Below are positions 9,103 through 17,554 of a DNA stretch of 64,000 bases, one piece after another. Location of the stretch: assembly GCA_025655575.1 (NCBI GenBank), contig JAHXIP010000014.1:1-64000 (forward strand), read 5' to 3'. A program made the translations under genes and the position numbers. This DNA comes from Candidatus Thiodiazotropha sp. (ex Monitilora ramsayi). GTDB taxonomy: Bacteria; Pseudomonadota; Gammaproteobacteria; Chromatiales; Chromatiaceae. Position 1 is the first letter of the stretch; every line of letters starts with the position of its first letter. Under the pieces are notes generated by a model. The model made no database searches, was not told where the DNA came from, and saw only the letters and a list, made by a program, of their open reading frames with translations.

Positions 9103-9466
9103 TGGTGGAGGCGGGCGGATTCGAACCGCCGTCCGCGAGTCCTCTGCCAAAAGTTCTACATGCTTAGTCCTGCCTATTATTTTTAGCCGGCTACCACCCG
9201 ACGGACAGGGTATGTAGCAAGCGATTCCGGTAAGGTTTAACATATCCGCCCCGGACGAGCTTCAATGCGATCCCGTGAGATATGACGCCTGAGAGCTGGA
9301 CGCACAGGCACGGCTCCAGTCAGACGGCACCCTACCGGGTATTAAGCGGCGAGTGCGTAGTTGTCGTCGTTGGCAACTATAAGTTTGCAGCTGGATTTAC
9401 GAGGTGCTCTGCCCCTCGACATGCACTTCAGGTTTTGCAACCCCCGTCGAAGCCTACGTCGCCCCC
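9103..9466 (-). ncRNA. ssrA: transfer-messenger RNA
   Basis: tmRNA of 364 bases for trans-translation with SmpB. The 5' end GGGGGCG pairs with CGCCTCC before the encoded ACCA at the 3' end. The T-arm GGCGG-TTCGAAT-CCGCC is intact, and the resume region encodes the tag ANDDNYALAA followed by TAA (complement of 9342-9374). The tag differs from the E. coli ANDENYALAA by one residue and keeps the ALAA end read by ClpXP. The molecule is one-piece, not permuted. It lies just downstream of smpB on the same strand but has its own promoter and terminator. Confidence 0.97.
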
Positions 9467-9487
9467 ATGACGGTCAAGTGAGTAGAC

Positions 9488-9516
9488 ACTATACGCGAGG
9501 GTTTGGTTCCTGGCGA
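9488..9516 (-). promoter_or_regulatory. ssrA promoter
   Basis: On the minus strand, TATAGT (-10, complement of 9488-9493) follows TCGCCA (-35, complement of 9511-9516) by 17 bases. It would start a precursor about 20 bases before the mature tmRNA end. The -10 is a good match and the -35 a partial one. Confidence 0.55.
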
Positions 9517-9591
9517 GTGATGGGTGACCCACTCAGTGTCTAATGCGATTATTTGACTGGAATTAACGGCAGGGGCCCACTAACAGGAGTC

Positions 9592-10071
9592 TCAGCCATG
9601 CTTAAACAGACGCTCTTTTTCCCGTTTCCAGTCACGGTCTTTCTCGCTGGAGCGCTTGTCATGGAGTTTCTTGCCCTTCGCCAGACCAACTTCTAATTTG
9701 GCCATGCCTTTCTTCCAGTACATGGCGGTAGGTACCAGGGCGTAGCCTTTACGCTCAACCAGTCCAATCAGTTTGTTCAGCTCACTTCGGTGCAGCAGCA
9801 GCTTGCGTGTCCGGGTCGGGTCAGTGTGGATGTGGGTGGATGCCGTACTCAGCGGTACGATATGAGCGCCAAACAGAAAAGCCTCACCCTCCTTAACGGT
9901 GATATAACTCTCCTTGATCTGGATACGACCTTCACGCAGGCTCTTGACCTCCCATCCCTGCAGCGCAATACCGGCTTCATAGCGCTCCTCGATGAAATAA
10001 TCGTGGGATGCCTTTTTATTCAGCGCGATCGTTGCGCGACCAGGCCCTTTTTTCTTAGCTTTGCTTGACAT
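9592..10071 (-). CDS. smpB: SsrA-binding protein SmpB
   Basis: 159 residues, the usual length. SmpB binds the tRNA-like domain of tmRNA and brings it to stalled ribosomes. The sequence starts with a basic tail ([11 protein letters not shown]), then has [20 protein letters not shown] and [11 protein letters not shown] of the OB-like core, and ends with the basic [19 protein letters not shown] tail that acts in the decoding centre. Its RNA partner lies about 125 bases downstream on the same strand. There is no sign of degeneration. Confidence 0.97.
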   Translation of the reverse strand: MSSKAKKKGPGRATIALNKKASHDYFIEERYEAGIALQGWEVKSLREGRIQIKESYITVKEGEAFLFGAHIVPLSTASTHIHTDPTRTRKLLLHRSELNKLIGLVERKGYALVPTAMYWKKGMAKLEVGLAKGKKLHDKRSSEKDRDWKREKERLFKHG

Positions 10072-10209
10072 CGCGCTATTCTAATCGCGACTGCAGCATC
10101 ACTCCAGCACCAAGCGGATTCTTTGTGTTTTATTCTTGCTTTGCTGTAGCGACTTTCAAGCTGTTTTATCCACTCGCTTGTGATGCGGTGCTATTTTACG
10201 GAAAATGAT

Positions 10210-10223
10210 GGACTTTTAAGTCC
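10210..10223. promoter_or_regulatory. short inverted repeat upstream of transporter
   Basis: GGACTT-TT-AAGTCC lies about 30 bases before the transporter start, where an operator or leader hairpin could sit. It is a weak signal. Confidence 0.25.
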
Positions 10224-10251
10224 ATAGATAAGCTTTCGAAGGCGGGGTTCA

Positions 10252-11658
10252 ATGACTGAAAGACAATCCATTCACGGTCAGTGGTCCTCGAGGCTGGTGT
10301 TTATTCTGGCAGCGACCGGGTCGGCCGTCGGTTTAGGTAATATCTGGAAGTTCCCCTATATTACGGGTGAGCATGGTGGCGGCGCCTTCGTTATTGTCTA
10401 TCTGCTCTGTATCGCAGTGGTGGGCATTCCTATCATGATGGCCGAGATCATGTTGGGACGTCGTGGCAGGCAGAGCCCGATCAACACCATGGCCGACCTC
10501 AGTAAAGAGGAGGGCGCCAACGGTGGTTGGTCGCTGATAGGGTGGAGTGGTGTGCTGGCAGGCTTCTTTATCCTCTCCTATTACAGTGTGATTGCCGGGT
10601 GGGCGCTTGCCTATGTGGTGCGCGCGGGAGCAGGAACTTTCGCTGGTGTGGATGCTGCGGGCATTCAGACCCTATTCAATGATCTGGTCAGTGATCCGGA
10701 GCGTGTGCTGGCCTGGCATACCCTGTTTATGCTGATGAGCATGTTTGTGGTGGCGAAGGGAGTAAAGGCCGGGCTGGAGAAGGCTGTCACCTATCTGATG
10801 CCGGCCCTGTTCGTTCTATTGATCGTGCTGGTTGGATACGCTATGAACACCGGCTATTTTGTCCAGGGGTTGGAATTTCTCTTTACCCCCGATTTCAATA
10901 AGCTGATTTATGAGTGCGAAGTGGTGGCCGGACTGGAGCAATGCGAGATCAGCGGTAGTCCCGTGTTGGTCGCGCTGGGTCACGCCTTCTTTACGCTGAG
11001 CCTTGGTATGGGCGCCATCATGGTTTATGGCTCCTATATGCCGAAAAAGACCTCCATCGCCGGTTCGGCTGTTTTAATTGCCGGTTTGGATACGATGGTG
11101 GCCCTGGTGGCAGGTATGGCCATCTTTCCCATCGTCTTCGCCAACGGTCTGGAGCCTGGGGCAGGCCCAGGGCTGATCTTTCAAACATTGCCGATCGCCT
11201 TTGGCGCCATGCCTGGCGGTCATTTCTTCGGCACACTCTTTTTCGTCCTGCTGGTGTTCGCCGCCTGGAGTTCCGCGATTTCACTGATCGAGCCTGCCGT
11301 GGCCTGGTTGGTGGAGAATCGGAACATGACTCGTATCAGGGCGTCCGTCTGGATTGGTCTGACCACCTGGGTGCTGGGTCTGGGTAGCGTCTTCTCCTTC
11401 AATATCTGGTCCGGGGATGAGTACAAGCTCTTCGGCAGGACCTTTTTCGATCTGCTCGACTATTTGGCGGCCAATATTATGTTGCCGCTCGGTGGGCTGC
11501 TCATCGCAATATTCAGCGGTTGGGTCATGAAAACCATGTCGAGTCAGAATGAGTTTGCCATGCGGTCTGGTGCCTATCAGGTATGGTGGACGTTAATTCG
11601 CTACATATCACCACTGGCCGTGGTGGCGGTCTTTTTGCATGCGATTGGGATTATTTGA
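10252..11658 (+). CDS. sodium-dependent neurotransmitter-symporter family transporter
   Basis: 468 residues with about twelve hydrophobic segments. The first carries the NSS/SNF signature GSAVGLGNIWKFPYITGEHG, which in LeuT forms sodium and substrate sites. It should take up amino acids or related compounds by sodium symport across the inner membrane; the substrate is not readable. The spacing GGGAFVIVYLL and the later GMGAIMVYGSYMP also fit the family. It sits between smpB and ratA, which are usually adjacent, so it looks like an insertion into a conserved neighbourhood. Its stop is two bases before the ratA start. Confidence 0.92.
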   Translation: MTERQSIHGQWSSRLVFILAATGSAVGLGNIWKFPYITGEHGGGAFVIVYLLCIAVVGIPIMMAEIMLGRRGRQSPINTMADLSKEEGANGGWSLIGWSGVLAGFFILSYYSVIAGWALAYVVRAGAGTFAGVDAAGIQTLFNDLVSDPERVLAWHTLFMLMSMFVVAKGVKAGLEKAVTYLMPALFVLLIVLVGYAMNTGYFVQGLEFLFTPDFNKLIYECEVVAGLEQCEISGSPVLVALGHAFFTLSLGMGAIMVYGSYMPKKTSIAGSAVLIAGLDTMVALVAGMAIFPIVFANGLEPGAGPGLIFQTLPIAFGAMPGGHFFGTLFFVLLVFAAWSSAISLIEPAVAWLVENRNMTRIRASVWIGLTTWVLGLGSVFSFNIWSGDEYKLFGRTFFDLLDYLAANIMLPLGGLLIAIFSGWVMKTMSSQNEFAMRSGAYQVWWTLIRYISPLAVVAVFLHAIGII

Positions 11659-11660
11659 GT

Positions 11661-12104
11661 ATGCCGGTAGTCAACAAGAGCGCGCTGGTACACCACTCAG
11701 CGCAGCAGATGTACGATCTGGTGTGCGATTTTGAATCCTATCCTGACTTTCTTCCCTGGTGTAGCGAAAGCCGATTGATTTCACGTAACTCGGAACAGAT
11801 CTGTGGGGAACTTGAGGTCTCCAGGGTGGGTATTCGGCAGCGATTCTCCACCTGTAACCAGTTGGTAGAGAATGAGCGGATGGATATTCTGCTGCGGGAC
11901 GGGCCCTTCAGAAAACTCGAGGGTGGCTGGCGTTTCCATGCCTTGCAGCCGGGTGCCTGCAAGGTGGAATTGGTACTCGAATTCGAGTTTGCGGGACGAC
12001 TGATAGATGCCGCCTTCGGCCGCGTCTTCAATCAGATTGCAAACACACTGGTGGATGCATTCTGCAAGCGGGCGGATGAGCTGTACAAGGGAGAAACGAA
12101 ATGA
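11661..12104 (+). CDS. ratA: RatA-family START-like coenzyme Q-binding protein
   Basis: 147 residues with the START/SRPBCC signature VHHSAQQMYDLVCDFESYPDFLPWC. The homologue is annotated as RatA, reported in E. coli to block 70S ribosome association, while relatives (Coq10 type) bind ubiquinone. The role is therefore not certain and I would not call it a toxin from sequence. The ATG at 11661 directly follows the transporter stop; the earlier frame at 11583 overlaps that gene and is rejected. It overlaps rnfH by four bases, the normal ratA-ratB layout. Confidence 0.9.
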   Translation: MPVVNKSALVHHSAQQMYDLVCDFESYPDFLPWCSESRLISRNSEQICGELEVSRVGIRQRFSTCNQLVENERMDILLRDGPFRKLEGGWRFHALQPGACKVELVLEFEFAGRLIDAAFGRVFNQIANTLVDAFCKRADELYKGETK

Positions 12105-12394
12105 GATTCGAGGTCGCTTACGGCAGATTGGAAGAGCAGGCATTGTTGGTAGTGGAGTCGGATGCGCCTTTGACTGCACAGCAGGTGATCGAAAAATCCG
12201 GCATCCTGGAGCGGTTCGCCGAGATCGATCTGTCGAGTAACAAGATCGGTATCTTCGGCAAAGCGGCCAAGCTGGATGCGGTATTGAGTGATGGCGATCG
12301 CGTGGAGATCTACCGTCCTCTGATAGCCGATCCGAAAGAGGCCCGTAAAAAGCGGGCAGCGGAAGGCAAGACCATGCGCAAGGGCGGCGGTTAG
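12101..12394 (+). CDS. RnfH/RatB family ubiquitin-like protein
   Basis: A 97-residue small beta-grasp protein of the RnfH (UPF0125, also RatB) family, with the typical ending GDRVEIYRPLIADPKEARKKRA. It overlaps ratA by ATGA, so it is translationally coupled. The function of the family is not settled. The last codons AGKTMRKGGG are basic. Its stop TAG (12392-12394) overlaps the TAA of the convergent bamE gene (complement 12391-12393) with no spacer at all. Confidence 0.92.
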   Translation: MRFEVAYGRLEEQALLVVESDAPLTAQQVIEKSGILERFAEIDLSSNKIGIFGKAAKLDAVLSDGDRVEIYRPLIADPKEARKKRAAEGKTMRKGGG

Positions 12395-12843
12395 GGTTTC
12401 TCGCCAAATCCCAGGAAACGCCAAAATCTGTCCAGGTAGCCCAGGTCGCCATCGTAGTCTGGCACACTGACCAGGATCTCTTTTTTCTCCTGCGCTGACT
12501 CCACATTGGTGGCAGGTTCGATGTCACCCGTATAGTGGTCCAATCGGTCTCCATCGAAATAGACGGAAAACTGTTTGATCTCCAGGGGTTCGTTACGTCG
12601 CTTGATCGAAAGCAGATACCCCCAGCGTTGTTCATGAAAGACATCGATCAGCATGGGGCTGCCCAGTGCGAAGCGTACCTGACGTTTCGTCATACCGGGT
12701 TCCAGCAGTGCGACCATCTCCGGGGTAACGATGTTGCCCTGTTCGATGTCCGGGATATGGACCAGAGAGAAATCCTCCCAATTGGTGCAGCCGGCAGTAA
12801 CGAACAGTAGTGACAGAAATATTGAGATGAGAATCTTTTTCAT
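12391..12843 (-). CDS. bamE: outer membrane assembly lipoprotein BamE
   Basis: 150 residues with a signal peptide and lipobox (LLFVTAGC, Cys near 19), so it should be an outer-membrane lipoprotein of the BAM complex. The core contains GMTKRQVRFALGSPMLIDVF and WGYLLSIKR, typical of the OmlA/SmpA fold. The C-terminus beyond residue 110 is an extended low-complexity tail. It is convergent with rnfH and diverges from fur, a common gammaproteobacterial arrangement. The two convergent stops share bases. Confidence 0.95.
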   Translation of the reverse strand: MKKILISIFLSLLFVTAGCTNWEDFSLVHIPDIEQGNIVTPEMVALLEPGMTKRQVRFALGSPMLIDVFHEQRWGYLLSIKRRNEPLEIKQFSVYFDGDRLDHYTGDIEPATNVESAQEKKEILVSVPDYDGDLGYLDRFWRFLGFGEKP

Positions 12844-12918
12844 TACGAGTACAATCCAAAGCGACGGACAATCTTACCTCATTCACCACTCAAGCAACAT
12901 ATGATCCGGAGGACGGGG

Positions 12919-13332
12919 ATGGACAATCAGGAGATTCGGAAAGCAGGGCTGAAAGTTACCCTGCCGCGTGTGAAGATCCTTGAACTGCTTGAAAACAGTA
13001 CCCAGAGACACGTCAGCGCGGAAGATGTCTACAAGTTACTTATCGATAAAGGAGAGGAGATAGGCTTAGCCACGGTCTACCGGGTGCTGACTCAATTTGA
13101 GGCGGCTGGTCTGGTGACCCGGCATAACTTCGAGGGCGGGCATGCGGTTTTCGAGCTGGACCGTGGTGAGCATCACGACCATATTGTCTGTGTGGTGTGT
13201 GGCAAAGTGGAGGAGTTCATGGATGCCACCATCGAACAGCGTCAGCGGGAAGTCGCCAATGAGCGTGGTTTTGAGATGGCGGACCACTCTCTGATCATCT
13301 ATGGCCGTTGCAACGAGCACAAAAACAGCTGA
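12919..13332 (+). CDS. fur: ferric uptake regulator Fur
   Basis: 137 residues, standard for Fur. It has the DNA-binding segment GLKVTLPRVKILELLENS, the HVSAEDVYKLL helix and the metal-site GEHHDHIVCVVCGKVEEF, with another cysteine in GRCNEHK. It represses iron-uptake genes when bound to Fe(II). The ATG at 12919 follows GGAGG at a six-base spacing, so I reject the start at 12901. It is divergent from bamE and precedes recN, which is on the other strand. Confidence 0.95.
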   Translation: MDNQEIRKAGLKVTLPRVKILELLENSTQRHVSAEDVYKLLIDKGEEIGLATVYRVLTQFEAAGLVTRHNFEGGHAVFELDRGEHHDHIVCVVCGKVEEFMDATIEQRQREVANERGFEMADHSLIIYGRCNEHKNS

Positions 13333-13381
13333 AGTTGTGTACTGCTGATTCTTTAGCAGTCAGAAACCTAACCCTTTGCCT

Positions 13382-15055
13382 TCAACGGCTAGCCGCCATA
13401 TCTACCATTTCTTTGGCATGTGCCAAGGTCTGTTGAGTGATCTTGACGCCACCGAGCATACGCGCAATCTCCTCGATCCGGTCACCCGTATGTAGATGAG
13501 CAATCGAGGTCCGTGTCTCTTCTTTACTCGACTGCTTTGTCACCGAAAGGTGATGCATCGCCTGAGCCGCCACCTGAGGCAGATGGGTCACACAGAGAAT
13601 CTGCCGACTGTCACCCAGCGTACGCAACATCTGGCCGACGACCTCCGCCACACCACCGCCAATGCCCACGTCTACCTCATCGAATACCAGAGTTGGGGTG
13701 GAACCGTAGCGTATGGTGGCTACCTGAATGGCGAGGCTGATACGCGAGAGTTCGCCGCCAGAGGCGACCTTATTCAAAGGTTGTAAGGGCATACCGGGAT
13801 TGGCGGAGACCTTAAACTCGACCTGTTCCAGTCCATGAGCTCCTACCTTTTCATCAGCCAGTGGCGTCAGGTCGACGGCAAAGACACCCCCAGACATGCC
13901 GAGTTTTTGCATTGCTTCGCTGATCTCTTTGCCCAGACGCTTTGCGGCTTCTCCTCTCGCCTGGCTGAGTTTGCCTGCCCATTCAAGATAAGCTTTGTGC
14001 TGGGATGCGACCTGTTGTTCCAGCGCAGCCAGTTCCACGTCGGCATTCTTTAACTGGCTTAGCTCCAACTCGATCTCCTCAAGGCGCTCGGGTAGTTGCT
14101 GTGGGGGTACCCGGTATTTTCTGGCGCAATCATGGATGGCTTCCAGTCGCTCTTCCAGTTGTTGCAGGGCTGACGGATCAATCTCCTGCTCGTTCAGGTA
14201 GCCACGTAGAAAGGTAAGGCTCTCATCGACTTGGATGAGTGCGCCTGTCAACATTTCATGGGGTTCGTTGAGCGAGTCGTCCAGTGCCTGCATGGCGTTG
14301 AGTTGCTCTGCGTAGCGCGCGAGTTGACTACGCAGGGATGGCTCCGCTTCATCCAGTCCGTTGATGATATCGCTACACTGGTTGCGCAATTGATCCAGAT
14401 GGCTCAACCGTCGGTGCTCCTGTCCGACATCTTCCAGTTCATCAACAGTGAGATCGAGGGATGCGAGTTCATGCTGTTGGTAATTCAAAAGGTCGAGCCG
14501 GGAAGCTCGGTCTGAAGCAGCGGCAGTGCGTTGATCCAGGTCCGCTTGACTGGTCTGGTATTCTTTGAACTGTCGGCTGGTCTCTTCTGCCAGGGGCAGG
14601 TATCCCCCATAGGCATCCAGCAGGTGGCGTTGGTGATGCCGTTTGAGGAGTGATTGATGGGCGTGTTGTCCATGAATCTCGACCAGCATGTCACCAAGTG
14701 TTTGCATCTGTTGCAGTGGTACGGCGCGTCCATTAATGAAGGCCCGCGAGCGGCCTTCACGGTTGAGACTACGCCGCAGAATACATTCACCTGTTTCATC
14801 CAGTGCTTCTGACTCAAGCCAAGCGGTGACAGCTGAGTGACCGGTGATGTCAAAAACGGCAGTGACCTCTGCACGCTCGCTGCCGGCGCGGATCATACTC
14901 TTGTCCGCCCGCTCGCCCAGGGCAAGTCCCAGTGCATCGATTAGGATCGACTTGCCGGCACCTGTCTCACCGGTCAGGGCTGTCAGGCCCGATAGCAGTT
15001 CCAACTCCAGTGAGGAGACGACTGCCAAGTCACGAATCTGCAGATCTGTCAGCAT
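13382..15055 (-). CDS. recN: DNA repair protein RecN
   Basis: 557 residues, the normal length. This SMC-like ATPase acts in double-strand break repair. Walker A is GETGAGKSILIDALG near residues 29-37. A long central coiled coil follows, then the ABC signature region (KVASGGELSRISLAI) and Walker B (TLVFDEVDVGIGG). It overlaps nadK by seven bases (15049-15055), as is usual in gammaproteobacteria. No SOS box is obvious from reading, but one could lie further upstream in the nadK region. Confidence 0.97.
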   Translation of the reverse strand: MLTDLQIRDLAVVSSLELELLSGLTALTGETGAGKSILIDALGLALGERADKSMIRAGSERAEVTAVFDITGHSAVTAWLESEALDETGECILRRSLNREGRSRAFINGRAVPLQQMQTLGDMLVEIHGQHAHQSLLKRHHQRHLLDAYGGYLPLAEETSRQFKEYQTSQADLDQRTAAASDRASRLDLLNYQQHELASLDLTVDELEDVGQEHRRLSHLDQLRNQCSDIINGLDEAEPSLRSQLARYAEQLNAMQALDDSLNEPHEMLTGALIQVDESLTFLRGYLNEQEIDPSALQQLEERLEAIHDCARKYRVPPQQLPERLEEIELELSQLKNADVELAALEQQVASQHKAYLEWAGKLSQARGEAAKRLGKEISEAMQKLGMSGGVFAVDLTPLADEKVGAHGLEQVEFKVSANPGMPLQPLNKVASGGELSRISLAIQVATIRYGSTPTLVFDEVDVGIGGGVAEVVGQMLRTLGDSRQILCVTHLPQVAAQAMHHLSVTKQSSKEETRTSIAHLHTGDRIEEIARMLGGVKITQQTLAHAKEMVDMAASR

Positions 15056-15942
15056 CGGTTGTTTCGGGGGTTTTCACTCCAACCCAACTTGGCGCGCAGA
15101 ATACTGTAATAGTCATACCCCTCAGGGTGAATCAGGCGTACATGATGCTCCGCCTTGCGGATTCTGATGACCTCGCCCTGCATCACTGGCAGGGTTGACT
15201 GACCGTCGCAGGTGATCTGAACATCTTCCGCGTGGGCCTTGTCGAGTCGAATCTCTATCTCACTGTCACCATCGACAACGATGGGTCGGTTACTCAGTGT
15301 ATGTGGACAGATCGGCACCATCACGATTGCGTTCAGTGACGGATGCAGCAGGGGGCCTCCACCGGAAAGTGCGTAGGCGGTGGAACCGGTCGGCGTGGAT
15401 ACAATCAGCCCGTCTGAACGCTGGTCATTCACCAGCTGACCGTCCACATAGGTCTGGAACTCAATCATGCGGGCGATATTCCACTTGTGTAGCACCACAT
15501 CGTTGAAAGCCAGTACCTCCTGCTTCGTGGAGGATTCGTCACCCATACTGACTTCCAGCAGAAAACGGGCTTCTTGCTCATACCGGCCCTCGAGGATGGA
15601 ATCGAGGTATGCCTCCATACGGTCTGGCGTAATATCGACCAGAAACCCCAACCTGCCCAGGTTGATGCCAAGCAGGGGCGTATTCTGTCTGGCGAGTACC
15701 CGCGCGGCATGCAGTAGCGTGCCGTCACCACCGACCACAATCACCAGGTCGCTGTGACTGGGCAGATCTATCTCCGGCAGGGTGGGTAGCGGTTCGCCTT
15801 CGAGCAGGCGGGACGTGGTCTCCTCAAGCACGACGTCTCGATCCTGAGCCTTAAGATAGGTACAAAGTCGGCGTATCGTCTCTTTAACGACAGGATCACC
15901 ATGTTTACCGATCAATCCAATTTTTTTGAAGGGTGTAGACAT
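15049..15942 (-). CDS. nadK: NAD kinase
   Basis: 297 residues. It phosphorylates NAD to NADP using ATP or polyphosphate. The diagnostic GGDGTLLHAAR and the downstream RSDGLIVSTPTGSTAYALSGGGP segment, both active-site elements, are intact. The ending LIHPEGYDYYSILRAKLGW is also family-typical. The gene is transcribed before recN and overlaps it by seven bases. The upstream region (15943-16017) is short and then meets the inverted-repeat element, so its promoter is close to or overlaps that element. Confidence 0.96.
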   Translation of the reverse strand: MSTPFKKIGLIGKHGDPVVKETIRRLCTYLKAQDRDVVLEETTSRLLEGEPLPTLPEIDLPSHSDLVIVVGGDGTLLHAARVLARQNTPLLGINLGRLGFLVDITPDRMEAYLDSILEGRYEQEARFLLEVSMGDESSTKQEVLAFNDVVLHKWNIARMIEFQTYVDGQLVNDQRSDGLIVSTPTGSTAYALSGGGPLLHPSLNAIVMVPICPHTLSNRPIVVDGDSEIEIRLDKAHAEDVQITCDGQSTLPVMQGEVIRIRKAEHHVRLIHPEGYDYYSILRAKLGWSENPRNNRC

Positions 15943-16017
15943 CAGTCGCCCTGAGTGAGTGCAAAGCCGGCCGATTGGCTGGTAACAATGGATGAATCGA
16001 GCAAAGTTAGCACGCTG

Positions 16018-16311
16018 CTAGTGCTCCTTCAATGTGATATTGCCGGGTTCTGCGAGCCGGGGAAGCGGATAAACGCAAGGCGTGCCTCCTAGGAATGGCA
16101 AGCCCATATCAAGAGGTGCAACACTGCGGGCGACCGCTTCCCGCCCGAACGAAGGGAGCCATCCAGATGAATCAATTCTGCGTTACGCTGCTGAAAAAGG
16201 GCCTGCCAATCTCAGCAGATTTCATCTTGCAGTCCACGGGCGCTTCTTTTGAGGGTCTTGGATCACCTGGGTGGCTCTGAACCCGGCAATATCACATTGA
16301 AAGCGTACTAG
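16018..16311. repeat. 294-bp element with 36-bp imperfect terminal inverted repeats
   Basis: The left end (16018 onward) and the reverse complement of the right end (to 16311) match over about 36 bases. That match includes 23 perfect bases beginning TTCAATGTGATATTGCCGGG. Both ends start with CTAG, which contains TA and may be the target. The interior has one possible short frame (16095-16280, on the plus strand) that looks unconstrained and does not resemble a transposase. This is the structure of a miniature inverted-repeat element (MITE) or a related unnamed repeat. It lies 57 bases before the CIRCE element of hrcA. Confidence 0.75.
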
Positions 16312-16332
16312 ATCCAAGCATCCGGGCCTTGC

Positions 16333-16361
16333 TTGACTCATATAAAGGTTATTGCTAGTTT
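16333..16361 (+). promoter_or_regulatory. possible hrcA promoter
   Basis: TTGACT (16333-16338) is 17 bases from TAGTTT (16356-16361), upstream of the CIRCE site. The -35 is strong and the -10 weak. CIRCE would then lie across the transcription start, as expected for HrcA repression. Confidence 0.45.
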
Positions 16362-16367
16362 TTATCG

Positions 16368-16394
16368 TTGGCACTCGATATTATAGAGTGCTAA
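16368..16394 (+). promoter_or_regulatory. CIRCE operator
   Basis: TTGGCACTC and GAGTGCTAA are separated by nine bases (GATATTATA). This matches the CIRCE consensus TTAGCACTC-N9-GAGTGCTAA except for one base in the left arm. It lies 21 bases before the hrcA start, so HrcA should repress its own operon. Confidence 0.93.
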
Positions 16395-16415
16395 TAGATA
16401 TTCTTGGAGATCCCG

Positions 16416-17474
16416 TTGTCAGCCAAACCCCCGGTCAGCGAAGCCGTCGTCAGCGAGCGCGCTCAGCACTTTCTCAAGGCATTGATTGAGCGCTATATCC
16501 GTGAAGGACAACCGGTGGGATCTCGCACCCTGGCCAAGGATACGGGGCTTGATCTCAGCCCGGCCACCGTACGCAACGTTATGGCGGATCTGGAGGATCT
16601 TGGGCTGGTCTCCTCACCCCATACCTCGGCGGGACGTATTCCCACCATCACCGGTTTCAGGATGTTCATCGATTCTCTCCTCACTGTGGAGGATCTCAGA
16701 GAGATTGAGGTGACAAAAATTCGTACCGAGCTGCTGACCGGAAGCGCTGACAGCGCAGATTTGTTGGCATCAGCCTCTCGGCTCCTTTCAGGCATCACGC
16801 ATATGGCGGGTGTGGTCACAGTGCCGCGTCATGAGCGCACCACTTTTCGCCAGATTGAATTTCTACCGCTGTCGGACCATCGGGTGCTCGCAATCCTTGT
16901 GACCAATGCTGGTGAGGTCCACAATCGCATTCTGCATACCCACAGGGATTTTGACCGTGCTGAACTGGATCAAGCGGCAAATTTCCTCAATAAATCCTTT
17001 GCCGGGCAAACTATGGAGACAGTCAGGGATAGGGTGCTTAAGGAGCTTAACGATACCCGGGAGTCTTTTGATCAGCGCATGACCCAGGCACTGAAGATGG
17101 CAGGTGAAGTCGTCGGTGTCAGTGAGTCGAAAGAGGATTGCCTGATTGCCGGACAGACCAATCTGATGGAATTTGCTGAGCTCTCTAGCCTTGAGCAGCT
17201 GCGCAAGCTTTTTGATGCCTTTACCGAGAAGCGGGAGATACTGCATCTTTTGGATCAGTTTCAGCATGCAGAGGGTGTGCAGATTTTTATTGGAGAAGAA
17301 TCGGGTTATCAACTGCTGAATGGATGTTCGGTGGTAACGGCGCCCTACCAGATCAATGAGAATGTGGTTGGTGTGCTGGGTGTTATCGGGCCGACCCGGA
17401 TGGATTATCAAAGGGTGATCCCAGTGGTCGATGTCACAGCAAAAATTCTCGGTGCTGCCTTGAAAAAGCAGTAA
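16416..17474 (+). CDS. hrcA: heat-inducible transcriptional repressor HrcA
   Basis: 352 residues, the usual length. The N-terminal winged-helix is clear (LIERYIREGQPVGSRTLA, then LSPATVRNVMADLEDLGLV). The central and C-terminal GAF-like dimerisation region ends with IGPTRMDYQRVIPVVD. It represses chaperone genes through CIRCE and is relieved on heat shock. The start is TTG at 16416, with GGAG six bases upstream; the TTG at 16404 lacks this. CIRCE lies directly before it. grpE follows 80 bases later. Confidence 0.95.
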   Translation: MSAKPPVSEAVVSERAQHFLKALIERYIREGQPVGSRTLAKDTGLDLSPATVRNVMADLEDLGLVSSPHTSAGRIPTITGFRMFIDSLLTVEDLREIEVTKIRTELLTGSADSADLLASASRLLSGITHMAGVVTVPRHERTTFRQIEFLPLSDHRVLAILVTNAGEVHNRILHTHRDFDRAELDQAANFLNKSFAGQTMETVRDRVLKELNDTRESFDQRMTQALKMAGEVVGVSESKEDCLIAGQTNLMEFAELSSLEQLRKLFDAFTEKREILHLLDQFQHAEGVQIFIGEESGYQLLNGCSVVTAPYQINENVVGVLGVIGPTRMDYQRVIPVVDVTAKILGAALKKQ

Positions 17475-17554
17475 TCATCCCAATATACGCGTGGATTCAG
17501 CCGGTCTTAAGCAGGACCGGGGACCCTTAAATGTACATCGAGGTTAATTGAGTA

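Noticed and set aside
9282..9543. Short frames over tmRNA
   Set aside because: The region is ssrA; these frames are chance.
11781..12644. Minus-strand frame of 287 codons over ratA-rnfH-bamE
   Set aside because: It crosses three well supported genes and has no domain.
16095..16280. 61-codon frame in the inverted-repeat element
   Set aside because: No ribosome site, no family, and it spans a non-coding repeat.
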